Source: Ascaphus truei (lineage: Eukaryota; Chordata; Amphibia; Anura; Ascaphidae). From it: a stretch of DNA of 64,000 bases. The notes under the pieces were generated by a model, which did not search any database, had not been told where the DNA came from, and saw only the letters and a program-made list of their open reading frames with translations. Location of the stretch: contig WSYH01000265.1 in NCBI GenBank assembly GCA_036426205.1, positions 124,001-188,000 on the forward strand. The letters run 5' to 3'. A program made the position numbers and the translations under genes. The number at the start of each line of letters is the position of its first letter. Positions within the stretch are counted from its first letter, which is position 1. Shown piece by piece: positions 34,213 to 47,148 of the stretch.

Positions 34213-37200
34213 GATTTGTGAAACTATACATAATACCGTTGCTCCTCCGTATAGAAGTTTGCGCAGGTAAAAAAAAGGCCTTAACATATAGAAAAAAACA
34301 AAAAGAACGATTCTGTGCTCCTACCAATTAGGCTAAAATAAAATAATATTCTCATGAAAAAGGGTATTTTGTTAAATCCTTTGGCCAAAGCATTTGTAGG
34401 CCTGCATGCCACGTCAAGGCAACCCGTTTAATGCAGGTACCTACACTATATATACATGTAATAGTTGTCCCATGGACTGTTGAAAAAAGTGTAAAACCCT
34501 GAAGGGGTTAAAATAAAGCATGAGCTTATGTGGGTAGTGCAATTAAAATCTGTCTAAGAGCCAGTGTCATACTTACCTTTACTATGGAGCAAACGGGTGC
34601 ACAAATTCCCTGGTGTGAATATAATAAAAAAACTTTCATATCACTATCTCTCTGTCAGTCTGCACATTCACCTACCATTCATGGTGGGTGATCCAGACTG
34701 ACACTGGGGTGTATATACCTGTACTAATTGGAAAATTAGTAGGTGCTCAGTAATGCTATGTAAAGCAGATGAGCCAAAAAACCTACCCTTAAGACGTTTC
34801 AGAGATACTATATTTAAAATTTCCTATGGGAGTAGCAGCAAGGAAAAGGATTGCCTAATATTTGTGAAAACTGTACCTTATACCGCGCTCCTCCCTATAG
34901 AAGTTTGCTGCAGGTAAAAAGATAGGCTTACATATAGTAAAAACAAAAGAACGATTCCTGCGTCCTACCAATTAGGCTAAAATAAAAAATATTCTCATGA
35001 AAAGTGGTTATTTTGTTTAAACCCTTTAGCCAAAGAATTTGTAAGCCTGCCATGCCACATCAAGGCAACCCGTTTAATGCAGGTACCTACACTATATATA
35101 CATGTAATAGTTGTCCCATGGACTGGTGAAAAAAGTGTGATATGATATGATATGGCTAGTGGGGGAAACAGTTCACATTTTAACTCAAACCTGACACCAA
35201 AAGACTTAGAAACTTAGGAAATTTGGATAAAGAAAAGTGTATAAAGTATATTTTATTCAACTACAGTACAGCTAAATTGGGATATACATTTCACAATCTG
35301 ATTGGTTTAAGTATACATGTGATGGCAGTCATCTTGGTTTTTTGGTGACATCATCTTAAATGGAAAGGGAAGCACAGCCTTTCTGATTGGCTGGCTTCAC
35401 TCCCTTTAAATGACACCCCCCCCCCCCAAAAAAAAAACTGTTCACTGTTTACCCAGCCAAATTGGTGGGACCATTTGTCACTCAAATGTGTTCACAGGTC
35501 ATATAAAAGCGTGTAAGGTCTCATTTATGTGAAAGAAGGAGGAGAAGGAGGAGAAGGAGGAAGAGAAGAAGTAAATTGGATTACAATTAACAAATGAGAG
35601 AGAAGAAAACAATTTATGATCTGAGGACCTGGCTTTGTTCGAGAGCATCATGAAACCCCAGGAATCGGAGGTGAATGAAACTTGGGTTACGTAAGAAAGG
35701 TAAGAAAAAAAACATGATGATGTTATTTTATTTACAGGTTTTTCATTGGATTTTTTTTTGATTATTGTATTTTTGCATTGCCCATTGATGCCAAAGTTTT
35801 TAAGTATGCCCTTTAAGCTATACTTAATCATACATACAGTGACAGCAATTCATTTTTTGGCAAATGCTTGCTTTTATTTATTTTTAAGTTCTTTTTGCTG
35901 GTTGCTCTTTAAATATTTATGCTATTTTTTGTTGTTTTTGAGTTGAATGTATGGAGGTTTGTGGTTTGTGATTGATTAGATTTGTTTATTCGTGTAATTG
36001 TTGGTGTTTGGATTTTTAATTGGGGTTATTTTGGTCGTTGTAGTTTTATAATAGTCTTGTTTATTTGGAGTTTTCTTTTATTTTTTGTGTTTTGATTTTT
36101 AATTCTGGTGCTTATTTGGTATTGCTTAATGGATTCTGGTATTGTTTGTGTTACTTTTAATTGGTGTTATTTGGTGATTTTTTTATTGAATTTGATATGT
36201 GGTGGTTGTTTTTTATTTATTTTTAATGGATCATTGCCCGTGATAGTGTTAAATTATGTGCCATATTAGTGGGCATGTTGTACCACTGTGGCATTAATGC
36301 TTTATTGGCATTGTGGAATGTGTATATTTTTTAAGTAATGTTTTTTATTTTGGGCTGTTTTTCTTGCTTCCCCATTAATTTCTATAGTTTTTAAAGCATG
36401 CCCATATTATATGGGAATACTTTAACACTGTGAAAATCAATGGGTAGCAGGGGTGGTGACCCTAGGTGGGGGGGGGGTAGTGGGGGAGATGCCCCGGGTA
36501 GAGTGGGTGGGTAGCATGGATGGGGGGTGGGTTAACCCAATTACTATAGTGGTAACTAAGCTCTAAGGTGATAAGTGTTTGGGGCCATTAGATTGTATTT
36601 TTTTTATTGTTTTGTTGATACCCACGGAAGAACCAGGATGGTGATGAGGATGAGGATGGCCTCATCCTGGCAGGGGAAGTGGCCAGTTTTAATTTACTTA
36701 TTGCTGCGTTTTATGTTTATTTAAATGGGAAAATGCAATATTATCCATATATCTCGATAATAGTCATTTTGCCCATAACTGTACTGTATGTATTTTGGGG
36801 GGTTATTATTTGAATGTATTGGTATTATATTTTTTTGCACCGGATTGATACCGCAGGCAAGCGGGGAGTGCAATTTTTTAATCGGCCTTAACAAAATATC
36901 GGACGTTCTTAGTGAATTAAGTTTTGGCCTCATGCTTTAGTGCATGATAAATATATGCATAGTCGGCTCTAATGCACTGATTTTTATCACGGTTTGTGAA
37001 TAAAAATCTGAGACCCTTCAGACTTTATTGACAGCCTAGGGAAATACAATCCTGCAAAATTGATTGTTGCTATGGCCTTTTTCCTAACATTGGGGTCTGA
37101 TGAGTCCAAATTATAAAATCTATATAACATTTTGAAAACTTCTTCGCTATCGAAGAAGGGTTACAGTAACTTCCCCAATTTCCGTGTTTTATAACTGAAA

Positions 37201-38324
37201 CTTCCGCTATGGTTCTGACTCTCTAGCTTGCTTGCAAGCAACCTATCAGCCTTATTAACTTAGCATAGTAGGGTCCATTTTAATGCCTTGCTGTGTCTTC
37301 TAATTTAAATTTTTGTAATTCCTCTCAGGCCTGACAAAGACGTCTTTTATGTCCGTTCTAACCTATTATTTTTGCTAATTATCCGCCCCTGACAAGCTCT
37401 GTTGGGAGGAAACGCGTTGGGGTATTACGTAATGAAGTCAATCCAGGATTGAGGGTCTGAAGCTGCTGTACCGAGTCCTGTCAGAGGTAGCTGTTGATAC
37501 AAGAGTACATGTGCACACATTCATTTGCTATTTTTGTCTTACTTTAGGCATGGGGCTTGTATGCAGGCTGGTTTAATGTATTTAAGATACTGATGACATA
37601 TATGGGTGGGGGGGGTTGTATAAGGGGTCTGTCATACAGACATATTCTATTTGGTATACAAACCATTTCTTTACTTATGCTTCCAGCTACAAAGTAATTT
37701 AACCGACTGTACACCCTTATGTGAAACTTTGAACACTTGAATGTCAATAGACACAGGATTAATCCACATACCACTCACACCACCAATTGTATTGACTTCT
37801 ATAAATACTTGGGTAGTAGAGTTACTATATATGCAACACCTTAAGTGCTTGCATTTTCCATTAAAGTAGGAGTAATTATACAGCGATGTTGGACCTTTTG
37901 GTGTCAGTCACAGTGTATATTTAGATAGCAAGTCAATATCACGGCAACCAGTAGGTTTAAGAACAGGAGTCACAGGTTTTTCATCAATTGTGGTGAGCAT
38001 CTGCTATTCTGTGATATTGACAGTCTATCAGCAGTATATGCATTAACCCCACCATTCCCACACGCATGCCTGTGCATTTTCCATCTATATTGGATAAAGG
38101 GCATCATCTGTATTAAAGATTAATGTGCAGGTTGCATATCATTCTATTTATGCAATAAGTGCACAGTGTGATAGGTTCTCCATTTTGGCTTAATTTTTGT
38201 AAAATAAATCATGACAGTGTAGTATGGAAGTGTTGTAGTTCATCTGAGGTTGTATTTAACTAATTTTACAGACACTGCTAAGGAACAGATTATTGTTATT
38301 TTGTCATGATATGTAAAACATCTA

Positions 38325-38361
<37 letters not shown>

Positions 38362-40190
38362 ATCTATCTATCTATTATCTATCTATTATCTATCTTGTGT
38401 GTTCTTACTTTATTTTCAACTGTTATCAGGTGTTTGGAGGTTAGTGACGTTCTTCCCAGGGTTTAAGTCACCCCACCCCACTTTTTAAGTAGCAGTTTTT
38501 ATGTTTCTGTTCAGGACAGGTCCACTGAGACCATTCTCCATCCAGTAGAGGTTAATGAGAATTTTCACAGGTAGTGTTTAGGACCAGCCACAGGTCATGC
38601 CATGAAGTTGCTGCAGGCTTATAACGCTTGTGTCAAAGGGTTTAACTAAATGACCCTTACTCAGGAGAATACTAATATTGAAGTTTTTACATCTTTTATT
38701 TTGTCACATGGATATAGAATTGGGATTTTTTCCATTTGTTGTTACTTCTCCAGTGCCTGCGCATACGTGGCATGCACACCCGTGATCCACCGTCATTTTG
38801 TGATCTGCTACCTGCTGGCTACTCCTAGTGAAGAAGCGGGACAGTTCCAGATGCTGAATCATTTTTTGCTCTTTGTGCGGCATCTCTCGCTGTTCCCGTG
38901 ATGGTACAGGTGCATTTAAGTAATTTTAGTTTTGGTTTTGGAGGTTGCTAGAAAGTAAACAAAGGAGAGTCCATGGACTCCCATTCATTCTGACGCTGTG
39001 TTCACGCCCATCACTCAGTTTTAATGGGGTTGAGACTAAGTGATTGTTTCTATGAAGGTATTATCCCGGAATAAATTCCTTTCATTCATTGATGAAATTG
39101 TCACAGGGCACCTTATGCTGCCACTGTTTCAATACCATATATTTCAAAAGTATATAAAGGACATATATCGTACACAGTTGCACACAATCTTCAACTACAT
39201 TCTGTTAAGTGAAGTGTATTAATTATCATTTAAAATACATATAAAATAAAATAATAAATAAACACATTAAAGCAGGACAAACTAACCATATAATATAAAT
39301 CAAGTTATATATGTAAATGTATAACATGCTAAAATAAAGCTAAAGCAGTATACAATAACTAAAAATATTAGTATTTATTTTAGGAAAATAGCACTGTTTC
39401 CATTTACTATAAAGACAATTAGTAAATATGACAATTTGTAAATCTAAACTTTCCTCTCTTTGTCAACAGGTAGAATGAGCTTGCCATTTTTTTAAATAAG
39501 AGATGTACAGTACAGTTGGAATTTGCATTGCTCAATCTGCACAGACCATTTGTTCCAGCTACGGTTTTACTGCATTTTTAAAATGTCAATCAACCACACA
39601 GAAGGCAGTCCACCTGGAATCATTCAGAAGCAAGCATAAATAATATTAACGTTTCTCAAATTATCTCAAAAGGGGGGAAATGAAATATGCAGGTAGGTAG
39701 TGTGAGAAGATATGTAGACTAACTGAAAAGTTAAATACTTAGGTACAGTATGACAAACTGCTTATGTAATCTGAAGTATTCTTTTATCTATCTTCATAAA
39801 TTTGCAGCTAATGGTAAATTGAGAGAGCTAGGCGCTATTACTGAGCTAACAAAAATTAAACGATAGATAGTAAGAATTATAAGATTAAGTTATATACCAA
39901 AAGAATAAGGCACAGTGTGGGCTATGCACTAAGCAGCAGGTAGCTTTTGGCGCTGGCCTGAAAAAAACATTCGCGTACGCTAAAAAGTGGAAGCCGGAGG
40001 CGCAAGTCACTAAGAGTCCCGCGCATCGGGATCGGGCCGCTGCTAAATCTGCAGATTGTGGTGCTTCCCCCCCCCCCCCTGTGTATCGTGCTTAAATTTC
40101 AAGGACGATAACTGAAAAAAGCATCCTGTAACATTTGCTGGAGATTCTGGCATCTCCATGCACGGGGTTTTACAGGCGATCGTGCATTAA
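34213..40190. repeat. Block W, copy 2
   Basis: Collinear with 23291-29262 and 47149-53235, with the highest density of small indels of the three. No genes. Contains an (ATCT)n array at 38322-38395 and a degraded hammerhead-like motif near 37390. Confidence 0.85.
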
Positions 40191-40220
40191 GAATATTCAT
40201 TTAATAATAGTGTCCATGAG

Positions 40221-40416
40221 CGCATTGGTTTTCAGATGCGGGGGCCCCCTACTTCAGGAGATAAGGCCCGTTATGGTGGGGTGCCGGTATCCCCTGCATT
40301 TTTAAAGCTTCCGCGTCACGTGACCGGGACATTTAAATTCTGCAGGGGATACCGGCACCCCATAACGGGATCCGTATCTCCTGAAGTAGGGTATCCCCGA
40401 GGCTGAAACCAATGCG
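40221..40416. mobile_element. Foldback MITE 1, copy 2 (196 bp)
   Basis: Long inverted arms start CGCATTGGTTTTCAGATGCG and share CTACTTCAGGAGATA and GGTGCCGGTATCCCCTGCA around a short centre containing GCGTCACGTGACC. No ORF. The other copy is at 53265-53458. Confidence 0.85.
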
Positions 40417-40484
40417 ATTCAGCTCTGGAGACCCCCTAGACACGTACATACTGTCAAAAACACACACAACAAAAACAATAATCA

Positions 40485-40878
40485 CTTACCGTCGGAGTAG
40501 CGCTATGGTAATGAGCGCTGCATTATGTTACATTTAATAATAGGGTGCGGGAGCAGGGGGTCCCTAGCTGAACCGCCTTGTTTCTGGCTCAGAAGAAACC
40601 CTGCTGTCCCGAGTTAGAGGCCGCGGTATGGGGCATCGGTTGCCAGTGTGTCGCGCCATCTTTTTATAGCGGTCTATGCATGCGACATGCACGCTATAAA
40701 GAGGGCGGCAAAACTGGCACGATTGCCCCATACTGGCGCCTTTACTCAGGAAGCAGGGGGTCCCTGTGCCAGAGATCAATGCGGTAAGCTCGGAGAGAAC
40801 CCTGCTCCCGCACCAATATTAATAAAAATACATTAAAGCGCCTCATTACCTTAGCGGCTATCCGCGTAGGCAATGAAG
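40485..40878. mobile_element. Foldback MITE 2, copy 2 (about 394 bp)
   Basis: Inverted arms include TAGCGGCTATCCGC-type ends, GGAGCAGGGGGTCCC, and GGTATGGGGCATCG opposite CGATTGCCCCATAC. The centre is around a GCGACATGC palindrome. No ORF. Copy at 53527-53927. A fragment of the same end occurs at 63078-63110. Confidence 0.8.
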
Positions 40879-41929
40879 TGGTTAAGGCACAAGTTAGCAG
40901 TTGTATTGGGGTTCAATTGACAAAAGAGAGAAGCCGCCAGCTCCACGCATACATACTGTATAAAAAAGACACAAATGTATTCAATTACAAGGATAATAAA
41001 TTAAGATAACAAGATTATCATTCACAAGAAAACACAGCAGCCTATCAATCAATCAGATCTACTCAAATGGCATAAAAACTTGCATGTGACAATGTTGGTA
41101 CAGACTGTGCAAATAATGCTGTGACTCATTACCCATGCAACACATGCTCTACAAATCAAATACAACTATTCAAACCATATTCATTAAATAAAAACAAAGC
41201 AGAGTAACATCTTCTGCACAATATTGTCTAACTATATTTGAAGAGACTAACCGATTTGTGTTTACTCAGGAATAAGCTGTGCAGTATGACTTTAATGTAT
41301 TCACCAAAAACCACAGATAGATTAGTGATAATTGATGAATACCTATCAGTCATTTAGCTATCATATAGGATTGAGTAAAATAAGTAGATCAAGGTCTCTT
41401 TGGTTTACCAGTGAGTGGATGTTTTCAGACATATCATGAAATCGGCATTTATGCCAGTTTTAGTTGGGATGACGGGAGTTCAATGTACATTCCTATTACT
41501 AGTGATTGCTATTAGCCTATTAGCTCTGGTGTACATGAGTACAAGTCCCGCTGACAATTATTTTGATTGTAATAAGTCATTTGATGCATAATTTTGTTTT
41601 TAACTTTATTGTTGTGATCTCGACCAATGTCCGATACATCTAGAAAGTTGGTGCTCTTGAGATTCTGTACCCTTATAACAAGGTCATCATGCTAGTCCTA
41701 GGAAACTGGTTAATTGATCACAAGAGGATACATTAGCGTGGGAACACTTTTATTAGCAACCAGTTGCAATTGGGATATTTTAGGAAGTCCCTCAAGTATC
41801 ACAAGGATATCTTCTCTCTCTTCCCCATTCCCCTTTTCCATGAGGTTGTGCCAGTTATCCATAAGCTTTCTAGGTATACTGGTTATATCTGGATGAGACA
41901 AGCCTGCAGGTAGAGCGAGCTTATCTCTA

Positions 41930-42140
41930 TAGTCATTTTGTATTCTTTTGATGAATTTTACCAGAGACTATATGGAAGATGAATCAGCGTTCATTACTGA
42001 CATGAATGGTCTGTAAAATAAAAATACGATAGACACAATCAAAGGCCTTTTGATGCAGATAGAAGGCTATTGCCTGGGAAAGTTCCAACGGCTGTGGGTT
42101 GAATGACCGCGTTTTTAAATTAATTTTACAACTACAAAAA
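41930..42140 (+). pseudogene. Decayed relative of the 60014-60559 C-terminal domain, copy 2
   Basis: In the plus frame, a stretch like DEFYQRLYG followed by ATCAAAGGCCTTTTGATGCA resembles the KRLCQKIYG...DTINGLLRHIRARPW region encoded at about 60320-60460. Stops interrupt it. The same decayed segment is at about 54930-55085. It suggests an older member of the transposon family found intact-ish at 58160-61410. Confidence 0.4.
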
Positions 42141-42511
42141 TGAAAGGAATGTGTTTCAATATAACAAAAAAAAATTGGGGTTTTTTCTTTAAAAAAATAT
42201 TTCATTGTTTAATACTTCTTTTTGTTTTGGAAATGGTGACCCTAAAGCGCCAGAATACAGAGCACGAACAAAAAACAAAACATAGTTTAATATTATGTAT
42301 AAATAAGGATTAAAGCCCCATGAAAATAACTGCACATACTAGATGTAAATAATCAAAACAGCAATAGTGCACTAAAAGAGTGTTTCAGGATATAATGGTC
42401 TGGTGTCCTTTACTTGCCAGGAAATAAGCTGGGCTCACTTTGTGCCGTATGATTGTCAGGCCAGAGTTGTTTCTGTTACGATGAAGAGACTCAATCTCAG
42501 ACGGAAATAAA

Positions 42512-43172
42512 AAACAGCGCAAAACGCAATAGGGGAAGTGAAAATAAACATATTATTTATAAAGTAGGGTAATAAATATTCTGCATAAACGGCAGAGGGC
42601 GGCGCACACATTATCTTCCCTGGTATTGCAGCAAGCCGAGGAGGTGGGTCCGCGTTGCTCGTTTATTTGCCACGGCGTGCCGCGCTTCATCGATAGCGCG
42701 GATCTCACGACTTCATCGGGAGCGTGCTGCGCATGGGCGCGCGGCCTGAGGGGCTCCCCGAGGGTAGCCATGCGGGTCCGCGCATGTGGTTGGGCATTGC
42801 GGTGGGGGGCTTCTCGGGGGACCGGCGGAGCCCATAGAGGGGGTAGGGGGGAAGCCCTGATCGGAGGAACCGATCCTCCGAGGCTCCGGCGCACCGCCCG
42901 GACAACGCCGAGTTGGCCGCAGCGCCGCGGTTTCTGTGGCGTGCCAGGACCGGTGCAAAGTAAGAAATAAACTCGGCTTGGCAACAGTACATCAAAACAG
43001 CTAGGATCATAAGCATTGATGTGCACAGCACACAAATTTACCACTCGACTTGTTGCTGTGTCACACACTATCCTTATGAAACTTAGTTAGTTGATGATCA
43101 GGCAGATATTTATCCCGACTTTTTATATCACATAATATTTTGATTTATATCACTATTTTGCGTTTGACGCTG
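42512..43172. mobile_element. Inverted-repeat element with CpG-rich core, copy 2
   Basis: Outer arms carry CAGCGCAAAACGC / GCGTTTGACGCTG with a shared TATTTATCCC-type block. Inside is a CpG-rich segment (42615-42960) and a long hairpin (42987-43105). Cleaner copy at 55467-56080. No ORF is believable. Confidence 0.7.
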
Positions 43173-43404
43173 TTTGTTTTGTTTCCATATTATGTTATGT
43201 TGGGGTTGCCTGAAGCACCCCTCCTCATTGTACGGCTGCAGACGTTATGAATAACAACTCGTCACGGTTATTATATAGTTTTAGTATCACGGAATTGGTG
43301 GTTTATGTGGTTTGTTAGAACATATTGTGGGATAAATTTAAGGGGTACATGCATTATTCACAGCTTTTAATAGTACTGTTCCCAATCCACTAGTAGTTAC
43401 TTTG

Positions 43405-44440
43405 TGTTAGGAATGTGAGCGACAACCGCTCAGGGCGGAGGCTCTCACGGCAACTCTCTCCTCACTGCCAGGACCCTTCCACTACAACCACGCCAATGCC
43501 ATCTCATCTTCAAATCACTTACCCACTCGGATGGGTGGGACGCTTCCCGACGAGTTCTCCTCCATTGCTCCAGCCACAGCCATTTGGGAGCGGTGAATCG
43601 ACCTCGCTGCACAGTGCGCAAAACCCCCACATTGTCCTTCCACTGTCAATCAGCACCGTTGAGCTTACAGTGCACACTCAAAAGACCCTGACTTATCGCC
43701 CACTCAGCCCGCTCCAAACACAGCATGGTTTACAATCCTGCTCTTGCTGAGTGTCACCTGAGCTCTATGAATCGCATCCAACTGCTCTGAAGCTCCCTTG
43801 GCTTCCTCCCAGGCACGCCCCCTCTCCTGGTTTGGCATTCCTGCTTTTATATACACCTCCTCTGTTCTGTGCTTCATCGGTATCATAATTTTTGTATGGG
43901 TGTTGTTCCACAGTGCTTGTTCTTGATTCTTCACGTTTTGACGCGGCTTGGCAGACTAACCGCCCATTGGCTCTCGACTTCGAGAGCTTGTTCCTTTGTT
44001 TACGTACTCTGCGGCTCCCTTCGACCAGGGGAGCGACGCACTCATCTCGATTCCACTCATACGTCTTCTGACAACCCATGATCTCGGCAAACGGCAAACG
44101 ACATTTTCCTGGAAACGGTATCGCGGCAAGTATTTCTCCGCAATACACCCCTATGGCATGGCCACCATCTATCACGCAACAACTCGACACATCATTTCAG
44201 ACTGGACGTTTATCGTTACATTTAGAGAACATGGTGCCCTCTCTTTATGGAAGTTATACTGGAACAACATGTTGGGATGCTATACAGGATGTAATTCCCT
44301 GTCCACTTTTTTTTATTAATAAAGCATATAGCTGCGCCAGCCTTATTCTAAAGCCCTCGCACGGCGTTGTCTGCTTCTAAACCGGGTCATGACCGCTCTA
44401 TGTTTTCCAACCGTATAGCAATGACTCGGGTTTCTAATCA
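43405..44440 (+). mobile_element. Possible solo LTR, copy 2
   Basis: Starts TGTTAGGAATGTGAGCG, has a TTTATATAC TATA-like box near 43845, an AATAAA near 44319 and ends CTAATCA. Flanking pentamers CTTTG and CTTTT match at 4 of 5. TG...CA ends with TATA and poly(A) signal in the right order favour an LTR. The ORFs inside are not related to retroelement proteins. Copy 3 at 56295-57270. Confidence 0.45.
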
Positions 44441-44879
44441 CTTTTCTAACAAATCGGGCGCAAGAAATCCCCTATCGGCGCAGGAAAATTGCAGGTGTAG
44501 CTTATTGCATACCGTCTAGACAATCTAAGTGGGGAGACGCAGCTGTTGGTACTTGAAAGTCTATATGCAATCTAACCTACACTAGTAGGTTCGTACAAGT
44601 GTGTGTGTATGTTGTAACTGGTAAGAGATTTGTTATTGATGGGATTATAATTTGAGAGGTAGATAAACGTTACGAGTTCATACTGTCATACAGTAGTCTG
44701 AGGTCCTTAGCCATACACTAAAAAATATGAGGAAAACACAATGACTGTAGTAATACAGGATATCTGAAGGGAAAGAAGAACATTAAACAAAAACTAATAA
44801 CATCGCGTCTTTCTTCTAATATAAAATAGTTTTTCCGCTTTCTCATGCGGATTGGAACTTGTTGAAACACATACTGTAG

Positions 44880-45718
44880 TGCATGTCCATTCACATTATC
44901 TATATTATTAATTTATTAATCAATACTTTGCTTAGGTTTGCGTTCTTTTCAATACGTTTTTATTTTTATGTGATGCGTGTATGAACACTTGTTGGAAAGC
45001 AGCATAATGCTATTAGTCAACATTTATGCGCATGTGTGATTCCTGATGGAACATTATTGAACACGCATATGCGTCATCACATTTATATGCGCAGGCAATG
45101 TATTATCACATTTAATGCGCAAGACGTGTTATGTCTTATTGGAACCTTGATGAAACGCAGATGAGTGTTCATCACATTAGGGCGCATGCGTGTATGACTT
45201 CTCATTTTATTTAATTTCAAGTCTGGAAAAACACCTTTTTTTCATTCTTTCGACATGGCTTTCATAACAATTTTTGGCTATTCTCGATTCAATCTACTGT
45301 AAAGCTTTTAATTCTACACAGTCATGTACAAATACTGATGAGGGTGGGTGGCATTCTGTGACTCATAGGAAACCCCCAAAATAAAAGTTTATAATTCTTT
45401 TATTACTATTCAGTATGTATTTATTCTACAGTATAGATGTACTGTAATCATATATGATATGTTTTAATAATAATGTTTCATTTAATGTCACAATCGCGTG
45501 CATGCTTCTCATTCAATTTGATTTTCAAGTCTGAAAAAAAAAATCCCTTTTTTTCGTTCTCGACATGGGCTTTCCATAAAAATTTTTTATATTCTGAGAA
45601 TCAATCTCACTACTGTAGATTTTTAATTCTAAACACAGTAGCTGTGATTGTGTATTTGGAAGTGGGGGTTCAAACGATAATTATGAATTGTTGAAAATTT
45701 GATTTGAACTAATAATCC
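44880..45718. repeat. Inverted-arm sequence of unclassified transposon, copy 2
   Basis: Contains GCGCATGCG/GCATATGCG repeat units (44990-45195), then sequence matching 57990-58508. It stops abruptly at 45718, where PLE sequence begins. 44440-44880 shows nothing recognisable. Confidence 0.6.
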
Positions 45719-45721
45719 AGC

Positions 45722-46630
45722 CCTAAAAGCCAGTACCTCAGACTGAGGAGGAATTGCTCCACATTAGATGGATTCCTGACTCAGTCTGAGGCGCTTACCA
45801 ATCGGTTTGTAGAAAGGGGTTATAACAGGGAGACCCTCCAACCTATAGTAGAGGAAACAATTAAAAAAGAAAGAAGGACATTGCTGCCCACCAGAGAGTC
45901 AAGGGTGAAGGATGTTGGGCAGAAAAGTGATAAGAAAAGTGATAAAAAGAAAAAATTGGGAAATACATCCCCCCTGTTTATCACACAATATAGTCAGGCC
46001 AGTGGCCAAGTGAACAAGATTATTAACAAGCATTGGGGCCTATTACGCATAGATCCCATTTTGAGAGAGTATACAAAAATGGGTCCTAAAATTGTCTATA
46101 GGAAGGCAAAAACTATTGCCAACTATCTATCCCCTAGTGTAATTCCAGATATAAACACCAATATCAACACCTTCAGGACTAAAGGCTCATTCAGATGCAA
46201 TAACTGTAATATGTGTAGATACATGAAACCTTCCAGATATGTCTTTTCCCACAGCCCCCACAGACGTTTCGAAATTAGAGACTTTATTAATTGTAATACT
46301 TCCTTCGTGGTCTATGTGATCAATTGTGGCTGTGGGAAAAGATACGTCGGAAGGACAACAAGGTCCCTCAAAATCAGAATGCAAGAACACTTCAGATTAA
46401 TTAAAAGAGGAGACCTTGCACACCCGGTTTCTAAACATTTTTCTGAATGTAAGAAGGGTGGTATTGAGAACTTTTCATTCTTGGGAATGGAGAGAATTTT
46501 ACCTAAAGTAAGGGGAGGAGACTTGGTAAAAAGATTAGATTGCAGAGAGTCCTATTGGATCTTCACGCTAAAAACCCGTTTTCCTGATGGAATAAACATT
46601 GAATGGAGCATTAATCATTTTTTGAAATAA
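45722..46630 (+). CDS. PLE thumb plus GIY-YIG endonuclease, intact partial frame
   Basis: This open frame of about 303 codons is the C-terminal half of a PLE protein. It begins inside the thumb ([13 protein letters not shown], then RFVERGYNRETLQ) and runs through a Lys/Ser-rich linker. A Cys cluster CNNCNMC follows near 46195. The GIY-YIG nuclease core VVYVINCGCGKRYVGRTTR (about 46308) leads to EHFRLI and ends with RESYWIF carrying the catalytic Glu and a TRFPDGIN block. The GIY-YIG domain nicks target DNA for RT priming. There is no own start codon. The RT half is missing because the copy begins at a breakpoint (45722). Confidence 0.92.
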   Translation, partial: PKSQYLRLRRNCSTLDGFLTQSEALTNRFVERGYNRETLQPIVEETIKKERRTLLPTRESRVKDVGQKSDKKSDKKKKLGNTSPLFITQYSQASGQVNKIINKHWGLLRIDPILREYTKMGPKIVYRKAKTIANYLSPSVIPDINTNINTFRTKGSFRCNNCNMCRYMKPSRYVFSHSPHRRFEIRDFINCNTSFVVYVINCGCGKRYVGRTTRSLKIRMQEHFRLIKRGDLAHPVSKHFSECKKGGIENFSFLGMERILPKVRGGDLVKRLDCRESYWIFTLKTRFPDGINIEWSINHFLK

Positions 46631-47148
46631 ATAAGCTAAGGATGTATAGTCTAAGATTATATCATGAGGACTAAACAAAATGGCTCTAGTGTTCCACACT
46701 TTACAATATAATATTTAGACTCTTGTTTAAAATACTGAAGTATAAATAAACAGGTTATAACTATTGAATTTACCTCATGTAAAGTAAGCAACTTTGTACC
46801 GACAATTTTATGTAAAAGCTCATGTCAATAAGTTGAGCAACATATTTCTCTTAATAACAATAGCAATAGCTTTATTGACTTATGACAATTGTTAAAAGAC
46901 TCACAAAGGAGAATTGCTTTGTATACCTTGATTGTTTTTTCTGAGTTTTTTCTGAGTTTTTTCTGAGTTTTTCTAATTTTTTGTATTAAGTGTATAGTTT
47001 GACTGACTTCTTGATAAAGTGCAATTCTCACTGCACGAAACGCGTAGAAGGTTGCAGCCTTCCACATTTTAATGATTCTACAATAAAGAAGATTTTTGCC
47101 AGACCTGCTGTCACCCCCTTCTTGCTGTGCGTTGCATCAACAACTCTG
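46631..47148 (+). repeat. PLE 3' UTR and internally deleted pseudo-LTR, copy 3
   Basis: Follows the GIY-YIG stop. Matches 22110-22470, then at 46996 jumps to the equivalent of about 23146, so the NRF1/octamer/TATA part is absent while the hammerhead-like motif (47009-47048) is kept. It ends CAACAACTCTG at a perfect TATTTGTGAAAACTA. Confidence 0.85.

Noticed and set aside
42553..43068. Arg/Pro-rich ORFs in the CpG-rich segment
   Set aside because: Frames are not kept between the two copies (42626-42970 against 55573-55923), so they are compositional.
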